Positions 44,825-58,562 of a stretch of 64,000 nucleotides of DNA are shown here, piece by piece. The position numbers were made by a program, and so were the translations under genes. How positions within the stretch are numbered: the first letter of the stretch is position 1; each line of letters opens with the position of its first letter. Source of the DNA: Ceriagrion tenellum (lineage: Eukaryota; Arthropoda; Insecta; Odonata; Coenagrionidae). A model generated the notes under the pieces. It ran no database searches. It was not told where the DNA came from and saw only the letters and a list, made by a program, of their open reading frames with translations. The stretch lies in the NCBI GenBank assembly GCA_963169105.1, contig OY720635.1:157929645-157993644 (forward strand), in the 5' to 3' direction.

Positions 44825-47800
44825 CACTCATCTACAACTAGGACACAAACCTTGCCTCTGCAAATAGAAGGCCAGGACCACCCTAAGCCCTCACAGCAAC
44901 CCAATCACCAAAAATCCCCAACCCAGTGGAAAATTGTCATGCACATTCCTTTGACAGGGCACTATCAGATGGTGATGATTGTGCCACCAGCTCTTCTTCA
45001 AGTGTGACTCTTTAAGCAAGTGGTCTGCCAAGGAATGCCCAGGTTTTTCATTGATTAGCATGAAATGCTTTGAGATATCCTCAAGTATTCAAATAACCCA
45101 GGATTCCTTGATCTATTGCCAGTCACAGTCTGATAACCAGTGAACTTTCATGACCAATCATAAATCTCCATTGGCCAGCAATTTTAATGGAAAATAGGTT
45201 TTTGTTCCATTTCAATAATACATAAAAATAACAGTTTTTGGCATTTATTATTTTATCACATTACAAAATTAATGTCAATACAATAAAACGGTTGTTAAAA
45301 ATGGCTCATTAGTATAGATGATCTCTGCGTTGCAATTAGGCATAGGCTCATGATATTTCATACATACTTCCTTCTTTCAAGCATATATTGACAGTTGTTA
45401 AAGCTGTATACCTGATTTGACATAAATAATCTCATTTTAATTGTGTTATGGAAGAACTTCAACCCAAGAATAACTCAGATGGACAGAATTTCAGAGCCGA
45501 TGAGTAAATCCCCAAAACACAAAAAGAATTCAGGAAAATTAGGGTGAGCACTGCCAACATATTGGCAAGGAGACAGAATGTCAGGAGCTGCCATGTTTGC
45601 TGCAACCAACCATTAATCAATCATCTGTGACACCACATCTCACAGCCAATGGCAGGACACTTCCCGCCAATTCTTTAGATGAAGACCTCAAGAGCCAAGG
45701 TGATTTTGATGAGTATACCCATCAATCAGCAAGTAGGAGTCAGAAATTCAGAGGTGGGGTAGTTGGCAACAACCACAATTCATGAGCCTTCACTGGGACG
45801 CTCAGATGGTCCAGGCTTTAACCACATCAATCAATAAAAATTTTAAAACCCTATCATGGTATGCACTTCAGTAAGGTCTGAAATTAAAATGATATAGAAC
45901 ACAAATTATTACTGCATCAACCGTCATACCATGAGCCCCTCCTGTAAGATGTGAAGCTTACTTTCTCTACAAGGCACCTCAAAAAAATTTTCCAGTGCTG
46001 GGTGATTCTATGGAAAACTGGAAATGTTGATAGAGATATTTGATGAGATTAGTTATAATAGACAACATGTCCATCTCTTTCTGCAAGTGATAAAATACAC
46101 TGTATTGTACTTAGCATCAGTTTGAGAGCTGATAAACCCATGAACTCTTCTGTACATATCTCCGTTTAGCATGCACCACATCTTTCACAATAATTTTTGT
46201 GGAAAAAATCATATCTATTACATCGGTAGAATGGCAATTTTGAGAAACTAATATTAAACAGTAATTTTGAAAATATAACACTGAAACAGGAAAATATTCT
46301 CATTGAGCTCTTATAAACCCTGATGAATACAAGGATTAAGAAGATTGACCCACACACACATGTACTCAGAACAGTATTACATTGTAGCATCAGCCTCATA
46401 TGTCTAAGCACACCAAAACTCTTCCCTATAACCAATGAAAATAAGACCCCTAGGTGGTAATTTTGATGGACTCAATGAGGCTAATAGCATAGTAATGAAA
46501 GCAGCCCAACTTTGCTTGCATATTTTGAATGTGCTTTCAAGACCATAAACTGCATGCTGCCCGGCTACTTCATCGTTTCTATGGTGAAAGCCTGTTTTAG
46601 TGATTTTGAATGCTGGGCTAAATGTAATGAAAACTTCTCCATTGACTCAAAGGCTGATCCATTATCCCTTAAAGTGAGTGCCTTCAGTACATGATCATCA
46701 ATCAACACTAGGATGATTTCCACGTAAAACAAAGATATTGAGCATGGATATGAAAAAGAGAAACATCACATAAAATATTGAAGTAGCATATAGTGCATAA
46801 ATGCCTCAGCGACATTCCTACAAGGATATCTGAACTGCGTCCAAAAATAGAACTGATATGCATGTGTGATAGATAAATTATTCTGACCTGAATTCATAAT
46901 TTAAGAGGTTTTGGCACTCCCAGCCAAGTTATCTAACTGGATGTGCTTATCACCAGAAATTGCACAAGCTGAGAGCCCTTATTCATATATGATGCTAAGG
47001 GCTGTTCTAAGTTCTTCTCTTGACAGTAATTGAATGCAGGAACACTTCAGTGTGTCCAACATCACTTGGCAGCATGGACCACAAAAAAATGACTCTCCTA
47101 ATATCTTGAACTCAATAGAGACACAAGAGTGTAAGCCCAATGCTGTAGAGCCATTTGATTCGATTCATGTGCCTAAAGCAGATTATGGAGAAATTCACAA
47201 CTGGCACAAAGGCACGATGGCAATACGAGAACAAAGTCACAAATACTCAACTCCTTTCACAACTGTATGAGCTACTCCCTCACAATCTTAAGGGAGCTTT
47301 TTAGACTAGATTTTTCGTGCTGTATTGATCCATCATGTGTATCAATGAAGCTGTATTTGATGGGAGAGGGACTTTTTCAGACAGATTGTGATCTGAGACA
47401 ATTTAGAGTGATGCTCTTTGAGATTCAACATCTGATTTACTTTCGCAGAACAACTAGTTCCACTTTGAGATGTCAGCAGAAGTCATGAAATAAACTCACT
47501 TACAAAGAAAAACTTATATTTCAACGTGCTGCCAAAAGAAGAGATCAGCTTTGAGGAAAGACTGAAACCAGTTTCCATCTGTCTCCAAGCAAAGGGAAGC
47601 ACTCTTTTTAAGAAGAGAGAGGCATAATGAGGCTGCATCATGAAAGGCATGCTCATCAACACATGACCCTTTCAAAAAGCAAGTGATTCGGTTGGGTAAA
47701 CTGGATGTAAAGCATGAGAAAAACATGTCACAGGAAACTTCGGCTCCATGGCATTCAGCTGGGTCTGCATGTACTCATTAGCACAGCAGACAATGTGCAT

Positions 47801-48040
47801 GATGAATAAACCTTGATTTAGAGAAAGGTTTGACTGTGGCTGTGGCATATTCAATTCCATTTCATGGAGTACACCAATTATCCCTTTTCAAAAATATATA
47901 AATGTAAACACGACATAATTCAACCATACTGGGATAGAAGATGGTAAAGTCATCGAAAATATTGAAGTGACTTATCAAAGTTTTTTTTTACACGGGAGAA
48001 AATAAGCATTCCCAGTCACCCCAATAAGAACATATGTATT
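44825..48040. other. 3.2 kb without a recognisable gene
   Basis: AT-rich unique DNA. Part of it may be 3' UTR of the - strand reticulocalbin gene, but no poly-A signal could be tied to it. The frame 47034-47270 (+) has mixed composition but no domain. Confidence 0.4.
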
Positions 48041-48044
48041 ATCC

Positions 48045-48310
48045 TCAATACTTGGAATTGCTGACAACCACAAAGCCACAGTAGGTATCATCTTGATAGT
48101 TCACTTCCAGCATACCGAGTAAGTTAAAAATTTCATCAAGTTGGCTGGGCTGTGCATTTTTAAGGGTTTTGATATAATGTCCTCTGCATGGAGTAACATA
48201 GAAGCCATAACCCTTGATCACAGCACAGCGGCAAAGATAGAATTTCCACAGCTGTGTAGAAATCTTTAACAGCTCCAACACAGGCTTTCCACAATTTTGA
48301 TATTCATTCA
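48045..48310 (-). CDS. Unidentified protein-like ORF, possible terminal exon
   Basis: 88 codons end in a stop at 48045. The composition is unlike random AT-rich frames. It includes KPVLELLKISTQLWKFYLCR, CAVIKGYGFYVTPCRGHYIK, LDEIFNLLGMLEVNYQDDTY and a C-terminal CGFVVVSNSKY. A candidate acceptor (ATAATCAG) precedes the first codons at about 48311, with a poor pyrimidine tract. I do not recognise the family. It lies 560 bp beyond the reticulocalbin stop, on the same strand. It could be the last exon of another gene, an alternative 3' exon, or a processed fragment. Confidence 0.35.
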
Positions 48311-48866
48311 CTGATTATGCGCACATTATTCATAGATAATTGCTTACTACAAATAAGGACATGATTGTTCACAAATAAATAAAATAAATATTTTCAAATG
48401 AATAATACAATTGATATTAGAGCTGGAATTAAAGAGGTCACAGGGGTATTTCCAGATGAAAGCACCCCAAATACTATACATTACTCCAGCATTAATTAAA
48501 GATTTTGTTATGCATATCACATATGAGCAGTGATAATTACCTAATACATGTATGTAAACAAATAGCACAATCCCATCAAAAGTAGGATAAAAGTGCCACC
48601 AGGGATTCATTCATTTACCACTAAATCACACTCCAAACAAACAATAAATGGCACTTAAGTCATGACTTGGGATCAATTTCACTCTCTCAAAAGTAAATTA
48701 ATTCCAATGTGCAAATTAGATGAGGGCACCTAAGTTTTTGTGTGGGGGACAAGGTAGGCAGGTTGATGGGAAGGGCAAGGAGGTAATATTTGTATCTGAG
48801 GCAATACGACAGAGCCACACACTCATCATAGCCATCAATTAGGTTCACCACGCTTCATCGACCTGA

Positions 48867-51800
48867 CTACAGCTCATCTGGGAAAGCATGTATGTTGTGC
48901 AAGTGGTCTCCATAATCTGTAGCCTCACTGCCCACAAATATATCATGGTGATCCAAGACCTCGGGAAATGACAATAAGTCATCGTGGTCATCATCAGAAG
49001 ATGCAAACAGATGGGTCACTTCTTCCTCAGCAATCTCCCTGAAAAACATAAACCACCTGGTTCAAGCACTTGGTAGAACAGCACCAAACAATTCACGTTT
49101 TCTTGTTTCACAATTCATTGATTTAACAAATATAGGAAGCTTTCCTAGCATGAGGAAAAAGTTATCGATACATCTATACACTACTCTGCTATATAATTCA
49201 AGGGCACTGTCCAATATTCATGTTCAGCATCAAATTATTTATGGTGTTCTATTTTACATTCAATTGTTTGTTGTGTTGTATTCATTTGTTTGTGGTGAGC
49301 TGTCATCATCCCTCCCCTAATTCACCTCTCCATGCATATTTTATTGTGGACTCAGCCATGATCAACCTTCATTCTATTTTCCCTCACAAGAGCGACCCTA
49401 GCAGTCTGCAGGGGAAACTCCTAGCTCTACACTGCCCTCTCCTTACCTTCCCCAAGGCCACCATCACCTGCACCTCTGCCCAATACCAACCCCCAAGAGA
49501 AGTTCTCTTGTCCCTCAGTCACCCCTCAAGATATCCTTATTACACTTATTGTGCAGTGCTTCGTTCAAATATATGTCATTAAAATAAAAAATTGTGGTTG
49601 TTTATCCACAGTATGGTGATAACATAATTGGGACTGGCCAAAATGTTGACCAGCTTACTTAGTTCTAGGTTCCAATCTGGTAAAAATAAAGGGTAAAAAA
49701 TTTCGACTCAATCTGACTACATTTAGGGGTTCAACAACACATCAGCTTTAAATGATGAAAATGGCTTATTTTCAATAAGAAAATGAGATTTTCTAATTGA
49801 AAAGTACATACCAGGCAAACTTTTAGGGAATTGAAAATCAAATAGGCGAGCGATTCACTCTGGAGGTGATTCCACAGGATTCCAGCAGTGGAATGACAAT
49901 GATTACATCTTTGTCCGATAGGAAGGTAGGGCAATAGAAGGGGCAAGAGCTTTTTTATATTCTTAGCAGCAGGTGGGTATGCAGTACATTGTGAGCTAAG
50001 GAACAGCAGGTGTTTCAGCTCTCGCCACAGGATTACGACTTCCCCCTCGGACTGGAAGCTTTCGCTTATCTCCAAGGGAAAGAAGAAGTGGGAAGGAAGG
50101 AATGGGAAGGGAAGGTTAGCGAGCCACAACCCCTCCGAGGCCGACACCAATGAGGCAGATTGAGGTCAAAAGGACCTCGATTGGGCCTCCGCCCCCCCAA
50201 AGTACTCGTATTAGTTAGGTTACCCAAACAACATGAGATGAGTAGCCGTCAGTCTCGCTTTAGCGAAAACTTTCTGCACATCTTTGAGAACCGGAAGGTT
50301 GCCCAAATAATTGGGATTAGGTGTCCTCCTGGCTCCCTTTCCGGGTAGACGCCGTGCAGTATGCCAGAATACGTCCTCGAATCAGGGACCACCAGACCCA
50401 TGGAGGGTCAATTCGGACCAATTCTGGTCGAAGCGTGGGTACATCCTTCAACTCGATACTCCTCATCTACCCTTCTGAGGAACAGCAATGGAAATCCTAA
50501 CACAAACAACAAATGATAGGTACATACTTTCTTTACATAATTCAGAATTGGTATTTAACGATGACCACACAGGCCAAATTTAACTGACCTGTCGACAGCA
50601 TTTTTAATACATTATTTCCTATGCTTAACTCGAACTGCGGACAATTAATGCCTTTTCTATTCATCTTTGACTAAGGTATCACTCTTGAGGAACTTGGAGC
50701 TCAAAAGAGCCCTTCTTCCAGCTATGTCATTTATGTACTACTAATTTATTCTGAATTATTTGCAGCCCCCTCTGATAATTTTTATTCTTCATCCACAATT
50801 GCCACTGAAATCTGTCTCTACAAAAGCCTTTCCATATTGTAAGATGAGCTGGAGAATATTAAGAATGGTAGAATTTTGGGGACATAGTGATTAGTATGCT
50901 TCAATTGTCATGTGTGCAACTATGAAGTTACTACACAGTGATATTAGGAATGCACGTAAATAAATCTACAGCCTAGTGGTGGTGGTTATAGCCTAGTAGT
51001 GATGGTTAATCAACTATTTTTGGTCAATGTCCTTAGTAAAAAAAGTGTTCTCAGTGTGCATACCAAAATACTCCATGGTCACATTACTGACTTTATCCCA
51101 AGAAATTAAAATGCATTCATGGTATTATTTATATAGTTGAAGGATACGCTCATTATTATAATTTACAATCAAGAACAATTCCATACAAGAATGGTTGTGA
51201 AAACTTAAAATCCAAGATTTCTGTGAATTTAATCAGTGGTTCATGACCTAACTAACGGCCAATGTCTGTTGACATGAGAACATTCTCTGATTTCATAGAG
51301 AGGGCCCATAGTTTTTGTTTTGATGACTCAATATTTACCTTTACTAGCACTGTTACTTTTTTAGCCAACCAAACTGCTTGCAGAACTGAGAGCTCACTTA
51401 AAAAATACCACTGCAAGAACAGTACAATGGTGGTCTATAACAACATATTTCAAAACCTTTCCATGAAACTTATTAGGATTATTTGCCTGCTTTTGCAGAC
51501 ACATGCGGAAATTAAATGTTTTTTTCACATGCATCGACCATGGATTAGTGGCTACACCACTGCAGGATTCAGATTGCTGCGAATGATGCAAATCTGAACT
51601 TTATCATCAGCATTTTTCCCTGAAAAGTAAGTTATACCTAATTTCACTACAGGATAAATCCAAACCAACCGCATCAAATAACCTTCCACTTATGGCTCAG
51701 CCACCTTCAATACATACAATTTTTTGCACGGAGAATGAGTGTCACACATTTAGATGTTTAACGAAGTAATGTCTAGAAATAATGAAATTTGATTCCACAA

Positions 51801-54800
51801 ACTCAGCATGAAATAGAGGGATACAGCTCCAAAATGTGAATACATATAAAGATTGGATTTAGAACGTTAAGATCTGTCCATGATTAGGAGATGACAACTT
51901 GTTTGTTCTCTTTGTCCCATAAACATCAATTCCCGGTTCTAGATGTAGTTTCATTTTACCTTATTTTAAAATAATTTGGTCCTTGTTTAGCATCTAGCAC
52001 TCCATTATTAAATCTCAAAAATGAACAGGCTTGATTTTTCTAAACAGTCATGATGCATGACTTTCCTTAAAATGCATGAACTTTCATGCGCAATGCAAAA
52101 CCACAGCAGGAATAAGCTATAAAAATGGCAACAGGAAGAGTTTGCAACCATTAAGGAGTGAAAAATTCAATATGGACAAAGAATTCTGGGTTAAGAGTAA
52201 ATTATTATGCAGCTCAAAAATTAGTCTCTTAACAACAAGTAAATTTTTGTGCAGATAATTCCAACACATAATAAAAAAGGCAAGCACAAAAATCCTCAGC
52301 ATGTGTTCCCACTTTGAAAATTATGCATACGGAGGTGGATTCCACACACTCATCAAACTGAATCACAAAGTGAAACTTTAAATGACTAATAACCATCTCA
52401 CCTTTGCTTTTATACTAGTGCTATGATGAATTTTCACACAAATCATCAAGATTGTTTAAGTAAAATAATGACAAGCACATGAGGACCAATCCAAAGAGAG
52501 ATTTCAAGTAATGCAGTTATATAGATTTAAAATAACAGAGAATAATAGAGTTAAAGAGAAATAATAGACAAGACATACTCCATATGAAACCCAAAAAACT
52601 GCGAATTGATTATTTCTGGAAACATTTCATCGAAAGATCCATGGGTTTGATATTTCATGAATGCTGATGACATCCACACAATCTTAAAATCACTCACTCA
52701 TTGCTGGGCACCATCCATGCGATTATCTCGCTACTGTCCAAGGATCCATCCCCATCCTTGTCAAAGTCATGGTCGAACTTGTCCTTCTCCGCAACAAGCC
52801 ACTCTCGGTCCTTCTGCCTCGTGCCCCCCTCCCCACCCACAAACTCCTGCAACAAGAGCCAAACCACAGTCACCACTCTATCCTCCACACTAATCAGCAC
52901 AAACAAGAGAATACGCAACACACAGGCATAGTGTTGGGTCAGTAAAATGTTAGTTGTAGAAAATCTGTGATCGTATTAGTGCACATGAATGTTCCACAAT
53001 GGAATATTTAATGCAGATTATAGCTAATAATGACTTACATATTCCAGACTTAGAAAATTTAAAAAATTAATACTATGATTACTCACTGTACACACCAACT
53101 TTAGCCTTCAATTTGTGGAATGTATCCAAAATAGAGAAAAATAACTTCGTAATGTTCCACACAAATTGTGTGGAATAGTATTACTATGGCACGTTTATTT
53201 TCAACTACAATTACTCAGTGATTCAATGATAGTAGCATTGCTTGCTAGAAGTTATGTAATACATTTGAAAGAAAAAAATCATCAATCTATTTCTTCACAG
53301 GACTGAAACCACTGTCTTTATTTTCTAACAAACTGATACTAATTACTCAGCCAAAGAAGTATCCTGCATTATCTATATACTATGTACCGTGCATATTTTC
53401 TACAAGTAACAGAAAAATACAATTCAAGGAGTAACAACTCAACACAGCTTGACGTAGTGACATTACCTGGAAGCTGATGCGTCCATCATTATCCATATCT
53501 TTTTCCCTGAGTGTCTGCTGAAGGATAATGGGCCACATTTCAGGGTGCTCTTCTGGGTGAGAGAAATATGGGTATTCCTTTGCATCCAAGACACCATCTT
53601 TATTTAAGTCAGCAGCATCAAATAGCACCTTATCATCTTTCATAAGCTGCCGAGCAACAGATAAATAGTACCAACAAAAATTCATGGAAGCAAAAACAAA
53701 TATTAATAATAAACTAACATTCCATGTCAAATAATCTAGAGAGAATATCATTGTCTTACCAATGCCCTAATACACTCTCCAATTACTTCCCACACTACAA
53801 CTAGAGCACTTCTGATATCACAGGGATGAATAAGAAAATGTAAACAAGTGAAAGAGTACCAAGTCGGAATACTGTCAAGGATAAATTGACTTTTTAAACT
53901 AAAAATGATCAAATAGCGGCAATTATAAAGTGGCCATTTCAGATAATCAAAGTATAATAATAGTTAACTAATAGTCAGAAAATCAATCACCATATCACTA
54001 TTCCTACGTAACAAATTTGGAAAGCTTTAAGTAGCCTCTAAGAACAACTACGTTGAGACTATCCTCACTAAAAAGAGGGCATCATTGCATGTGACTTTTA
54101 AAAGAAGAAAATTAACACAATCTAGAGATTTAAGAACAAATACTATGAGCCAAAATTGAAAAAAAATTATGTAATGATATTAATAAAAATATTCCTCATC
54201 TAGCTGTTACATCCGACTTACAAAGTTACATCCTTCATATATAAACATTCTGTAAAGGACAGAGAGGATACATAATGAAGGAATTTTCATGAATCTGCTG
54301 TGAGCATATCTAAATGGGTTTGAGGCACAAAATTGAAGTGGTCCAAATGCACCCACCAACCTTTTCATCTTCCATATCCATGTCCTTGAGCTTCATGATA
54401 GTGTTCCCATTCTCATCCACTTCATCCTCCTCCGAGCGGTCAGGGCCATACGAGTCCGCCACATGCTCTGCCCACGAAACTTTTCCATCCTCATTCTCAT
54501 CTGCATCCTCCATCCTTTCCTTGGCCTCTTCATCAGACAGCATTCTAATTCAATGAAATAAGCAGAGCAACAATGACCAGCTGAAACTTGGTGATGATAA
54601 TGCACTCAAAGAGGAGGAAGGTGGGGTCGTACATAGAGGGGAGAGATTGCAAGGACGACAAATCTAAAATCATTGCTTGAGGGATGGACTTACCGCTTCC
54701 ACAATATGTTCATTTGAACACAGTTTCATAGGCTAAATGAGGATACAATTAACTGTAACATGACCGTACATCTATATTCAATCCCAATCGAATCTCCAAG

Positions 54801-56670
54801 TGGAGAGACTACTAGGAGGGGAATGTCAGTATATGTTGGTATTTGTGGGGTTCACACATAGACTCTGAGGTATGTGAGATACATATAAATTGGGAGTGAG
54901 AAGGTGGAGCAAGCCTCTTAGGAAATCAGAGAACCAGAAGTATGGAGAGTTACACAAAGAGAATTCAAAGGTGAATAAATATAGCTAGGAATGCTCTTGC
55001 ATGCATTCATTTTCAATTCCATTCTCTCCAATAATTCACCAAAGTTAATCAGGAGCTTCAGAATTCCGTGTCCTCTCTGAGAATTATATGACATCAACTA
55101 CATACACCACAACCTGCACATAAGCATCTCTGGCCATTACCCTGACATAAACACTACATGCATCTCTCTATGATCCATAAAAACATTAAACAGCCATGGT
55201 GACATCACACACAATTATTTTATACCCTAATTGACTTCAAATGAGTCACTCAAGGTCACATGCACTCTCAAATGTGCCATATTATTACATTATATCGCTA
55301 TAATAACATTCGATTCACACCCTAGTCATTCCAAACCTTTCACAACTTATTTCTATTTACTTTGTAGCATGCCTTCACTTATTGCGAAAATGCACGATGT
55401 ACTTTCTGGGAAAAGAAAGGTATGTCTGACATGGAATGAAGGGTTGGAAGTGAACCAAGAAAAAGAACGCATTAGAGGGATGAAACAAATAATCGACAGA
55501 GATAAAGACCTATGTCACAGTAAATTTAACCCTCATTTTCCAATATGAAATATCAAACACGTTTTCACATTATAATCGGAATTTCGGGGTCAAAGTAACG
55601 ACAATGTAATCCCATGTTTTACAGCTTTGAAACATGTCTCTACACAGAGAGCTCGGATTAAGACCTTAAGGCTGGGTCGTGTGACCAAAGCTAGGGGAGG
55701 GGAAAAGAGGCGGGTCCATAATGTCCTTGAGGACCTTAAGGTCAACCACTAGGGACCACAGGCACAAGAGCTATGATACCAAGGGGTTGAGTAAATGAAA
55801 AGTGTGCTATGGAGGAGGTTGTCTCGGGGAATCCTGTTCACACTAACTTTTTTACAACCTAAGTCTCTACTTGTCATAGGCGAAAAAGAATGTTTTAAAT
55901 AACGCGCTTACATACTATCGCTGATAGGATAACTAGGATGGAAAAGCGTGCAAACATTTACCTGACGTGCAAACATATACTATAATTCCCACTAATTAGG
56001 GCATTTTTCAATGGTTAAGGCATGTAACAAACGCTGTCCCAACATAATTCACGATGGTTATAAATATAGGCTTGGTAAATAACTGACTTAATCAATCAGT
56101 CTACAATTCGAAATAGAAGGGAATAGGTATATTGCCAGACCAAAAGCTTAAGAACTTACCTGAATGACCGCAGAATCCAAGCCTTGAGCTCTTTACGACT
56201 AATATTTTCGTCCCCATCAAGATCCATTTTCTTTAATAAAAGGGCTAATCGTTTCTTCGCTTCTTCGGGAGGTAACTGGTCAAATTCTTCTGCCTCCTTG
56301 ACACTTCCTACAGCCAGAAAAGGTCAGTAAAATTGTCAAAGAAAACTTTTCTCATACAATTCTGAACATCAGGATACTGTAGATAGTTGAAAAGAAACAT
56401 AAGACGGCTTTCGAGGTTGCTTATTGTTATGAACAGACTAACTTATGCAAAGGAAAATTAGTGACAAAAATACCCACCTAATATCGCTTCATGATCAAAT
56501 TCTACATGGTGCTCCCCATCTACAATATGATTATGGTCCCTTGGGCTGTATCCTCCATCCTCTTCTCTTTCCCGTCCACTGTGCATATGGGTTGAAGCAG
56601 GGGAAGACTCGCAAACATTATTGAAGACAAGAACGGTCAAAAACAACCACACTGATAATTCCTTCCACAT
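48867..56670 (-). CDS. RCN2: Reticulocalbin-2 / ERC-55-like EF-hand Ca2+-binding protein of the ER
   Basis: Six coding exons (- strand): 56478-56670, 56160-56307, 54361-54544, 53467-53646, 52698-52846 and 48867-49038. All have GT-AG borders and consistent phases, giving 341 aa. Residues 1-20 form a hydrophobic signal peptide (WLFLTVLVF core). Six EF-hand loops follow: DLDGDENISRKE, DENEDGKVSWAE, DLNKDGVLDAKE, DMDNDGRISFQE (split by an intron), DKDGDGSLDSSE and DDDHDDLLSFPE. The last lacks the central Gly and may bind Ca2+ weakly. The end, FVGSEATDYGDHLHN then PDEL, matches the CREC family and most closely reticulocalbin-2, whose usual C-terminus is HDEL. PDEL is a weaker or variant retrieval signal. 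Family role: low-affinity Ca2+ binding and chaperone-like roles in the ER/secretory lumen. It is divergent from COG4. Calumenin or Cab45 are less likely because of the SEATDYG..LH and xDEL ending. Confidence 0.92.
49039..52697. other. RCN2 intron 5 (3.66 kb), no element recognised
   Basis: It is bounded by a GTGAGT donor and a TTTTTCAG acceptor on the - strand. Frames inside (49220-49582 +, 49731-50150 -) are not recognisable. A GC-richer patch lies at 50040-50420. Confidence 0.6.
55000..55390 (-). mobile_element. Decayed LINE family 1-like fragment in RCN2 intron 2
   Basis: The sequence parallels 2600-3040 (same order of TCATTCCAAACCTT, TCTATTTAC and ACATTAAACAGCC words). It is therefore an old copy of the RT middle region on the - strand, now without an open frame. 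Confidence 0.5.
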
Positions 56671-57097
56671 GCTTTCACTATCCGTGAAGTCAGAACCAAG
56701 TAAATTCGTGAAATACAATAATATTATACGAGTTTTCAAGAATTAATTCTACGCAGTTACAGGACACTGTTGCTCCGTCGGTTCACTACAGAAAGCTAAC
56801 GAAAGTGCACCAGGTGACACGAGAAGGACAAAAATTAGTTGAATTCTCCTCAGTTGCTCAAGCGACTGCGCTAATGAGTTTAAACTACAGACACAGCAGA
56901 AAAACAAAGCGCCATGATTGCAAAAACAATAGCCAGGTATTTATGGTGTCACCGCCTCCTACACGGAGCGCTCCGGTCGGCATTCCAAGAATTTTCGTAA
57001 CGTTTATGTTCTGTCATGTCGGCAATTTCGTCTGGGGCGGAGGCAATATTGTAGGGGAAGTAATTTTTTCACTTTTAAGCATTTACCTCTCCATGAC
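56671..57097. promoter_or_regulatory. Shared divergent upstream region of RCN2 and COG4
   Basis: The two start codons are 427 bp apart on opposite strands, so 5' UTRs and promoters of both genes must lie here or overlap. The + half contains GC-rich words (CCGCCTCCTACACGGAGCGC) near 56950. No TATA box at a convincing distance was seen. Shared regulation is an inference from spacing. Confidence 0.5.
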
Positions 57098-57535
57098 ATG
57101 AATACAGCTTTCGGACATGTATCGCAGAAGCCTCCGTGTACCGTGGAAGAGATTCAGGAAGCACATAATCGGTTCCTACAACAAGAAGTTAGTGATACAA
57201 ATGCGGTCGTCTAAGTGGCCTATTGATATTTGAATTAACTATCAACTCTCCTACTTGGATGTGTTTAATGTTTTGCAAGAACTGAAAATTTCATCTGTTG
57301 TAGATCCCCCACGAAATATTATGCTTCTGCTTTCTAGGAGGAAGTTAACATTCAGCTAGATGCCTTACTCTCAAGACAATGCCATTTGGAAGCCAAACTT
57401 CGCAGTGTGACGAAGGCCCTTCCTAGTTTGAAAGTCGTTCACTCAGATGCTACGAAATTGTGTGATATGATATCATATACGTCAAGTCTTGCCGAAAATG
57501 TTAGCGCTAAAGTGAGGAAACTAGATCTAGCGAGA
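57098..57535 (+). CDS. COG4: COG4, conserved oligomeric Golgi complex subunit 4 (first two coding exons)
   Basis: Exon 57098-57187 (30 codons, MNTAFGHVSQ...) and exon 57338-57535 (66 codons) are joined in phase 0 through GT-AG borders. The next donor is AGA|GTAAGT. The translation has VEEIQEAHNRFLQQE, then QLDALLSRQCHLEAKLRSVT, VHSDATKLCDMISYTSSLAE and NVSAKVRKLDLAR. This matches the N-terminal coiled-coil start of COG4 (LDALL..Q...E.K, GDAK.L..MI.FT..LAENVS.KVR.LDLA). COG4 is part of the COG tethering complex for retrograde intra-Golgi traffic and binds SNAREs and SM proteins. About 96 of roughly 780 residues are in the window. The remainder lies to the right. The upstream ATG at 57093 is in another frame and closes at once. 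Confidence 0.9.
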
Positions 57536-58562
57536 GTAAGTTCCACATATCTCGTGCATAGTTGTAGCGTCGTAGTAATAACACCAAAGAATGTTTTGAA
57601 TGCTTTTTTAATTTATTATTTCATGGGCAAGATTGGTTATTGCAAATATCATACCCAATAAAATACAGAAATACACAACAATTTTGTTCAATGTATGAGC
57701 TATTACCACAGAATAACGTCTTAAGAATATGCAAGATAATTAGATATTACGGACATTTATTATTATTTATGATTCATGTAACAGTCACTTTGGGTAAAAA
57801 AGCATTTTATTTGTATTACATTAATCCCTAATCTCATATTTAGTTTTAGGTATAGATTCGTCATACATTATATTGATAGCCAAACAGCACACTTACTGCT
57901 TTACAAATGAATTACAGCTGTTGTGAAGCCAAAATATATTATGTCCACCGAGGTATTTTTTGGTCTTACAGCTGTTTCTTTGATGTAAATTGACTGTGTG
58001 AATGCTTCAAATGTCATCTAGTACACTTGTACGACAGTGTAGTACAATATGTAATTTCATGTAAAATATTCCTGAAAATACATGGTATTTTCATGTAAAT
58101 AATACATGAAAATACATTATATATTTTAAGGTAATAATGCATGAAATCTACATAATTTCATTTGTCCCCCCAGTATTACCCTTTCCCACTTAATTTTAAT
58201 GCCACAAGAAAATCGCACTATCCATATTCCCTTCCCCGCATGAATTGCACCAACTATATGTCTAACTTTTACGAAAAACATTGCAACTCCTCCAAAGTTA
58301 ATGCTTTTAGTATTGCTTAAAGAACCCTTTATTTGTAGCCTTGAGCCTCGGAGCATCTGAGTAATTTATATTCCAATAGAATATCAGTTTCCTAACCTGC
58401 TACCTTTGGCCATAATTTAAGACCATCAACATGTCGAACACTTGACTGCTCCAATTTGATTGATATCATTGCCAAGGAGTAAAAGCTATTGTTCTTCAAC
58501 TCTCTGTCTTCTTTGCAATCTAGTACGAGGGCGAATAAGAAAGTCTTTGTCCCTATTTTTTA

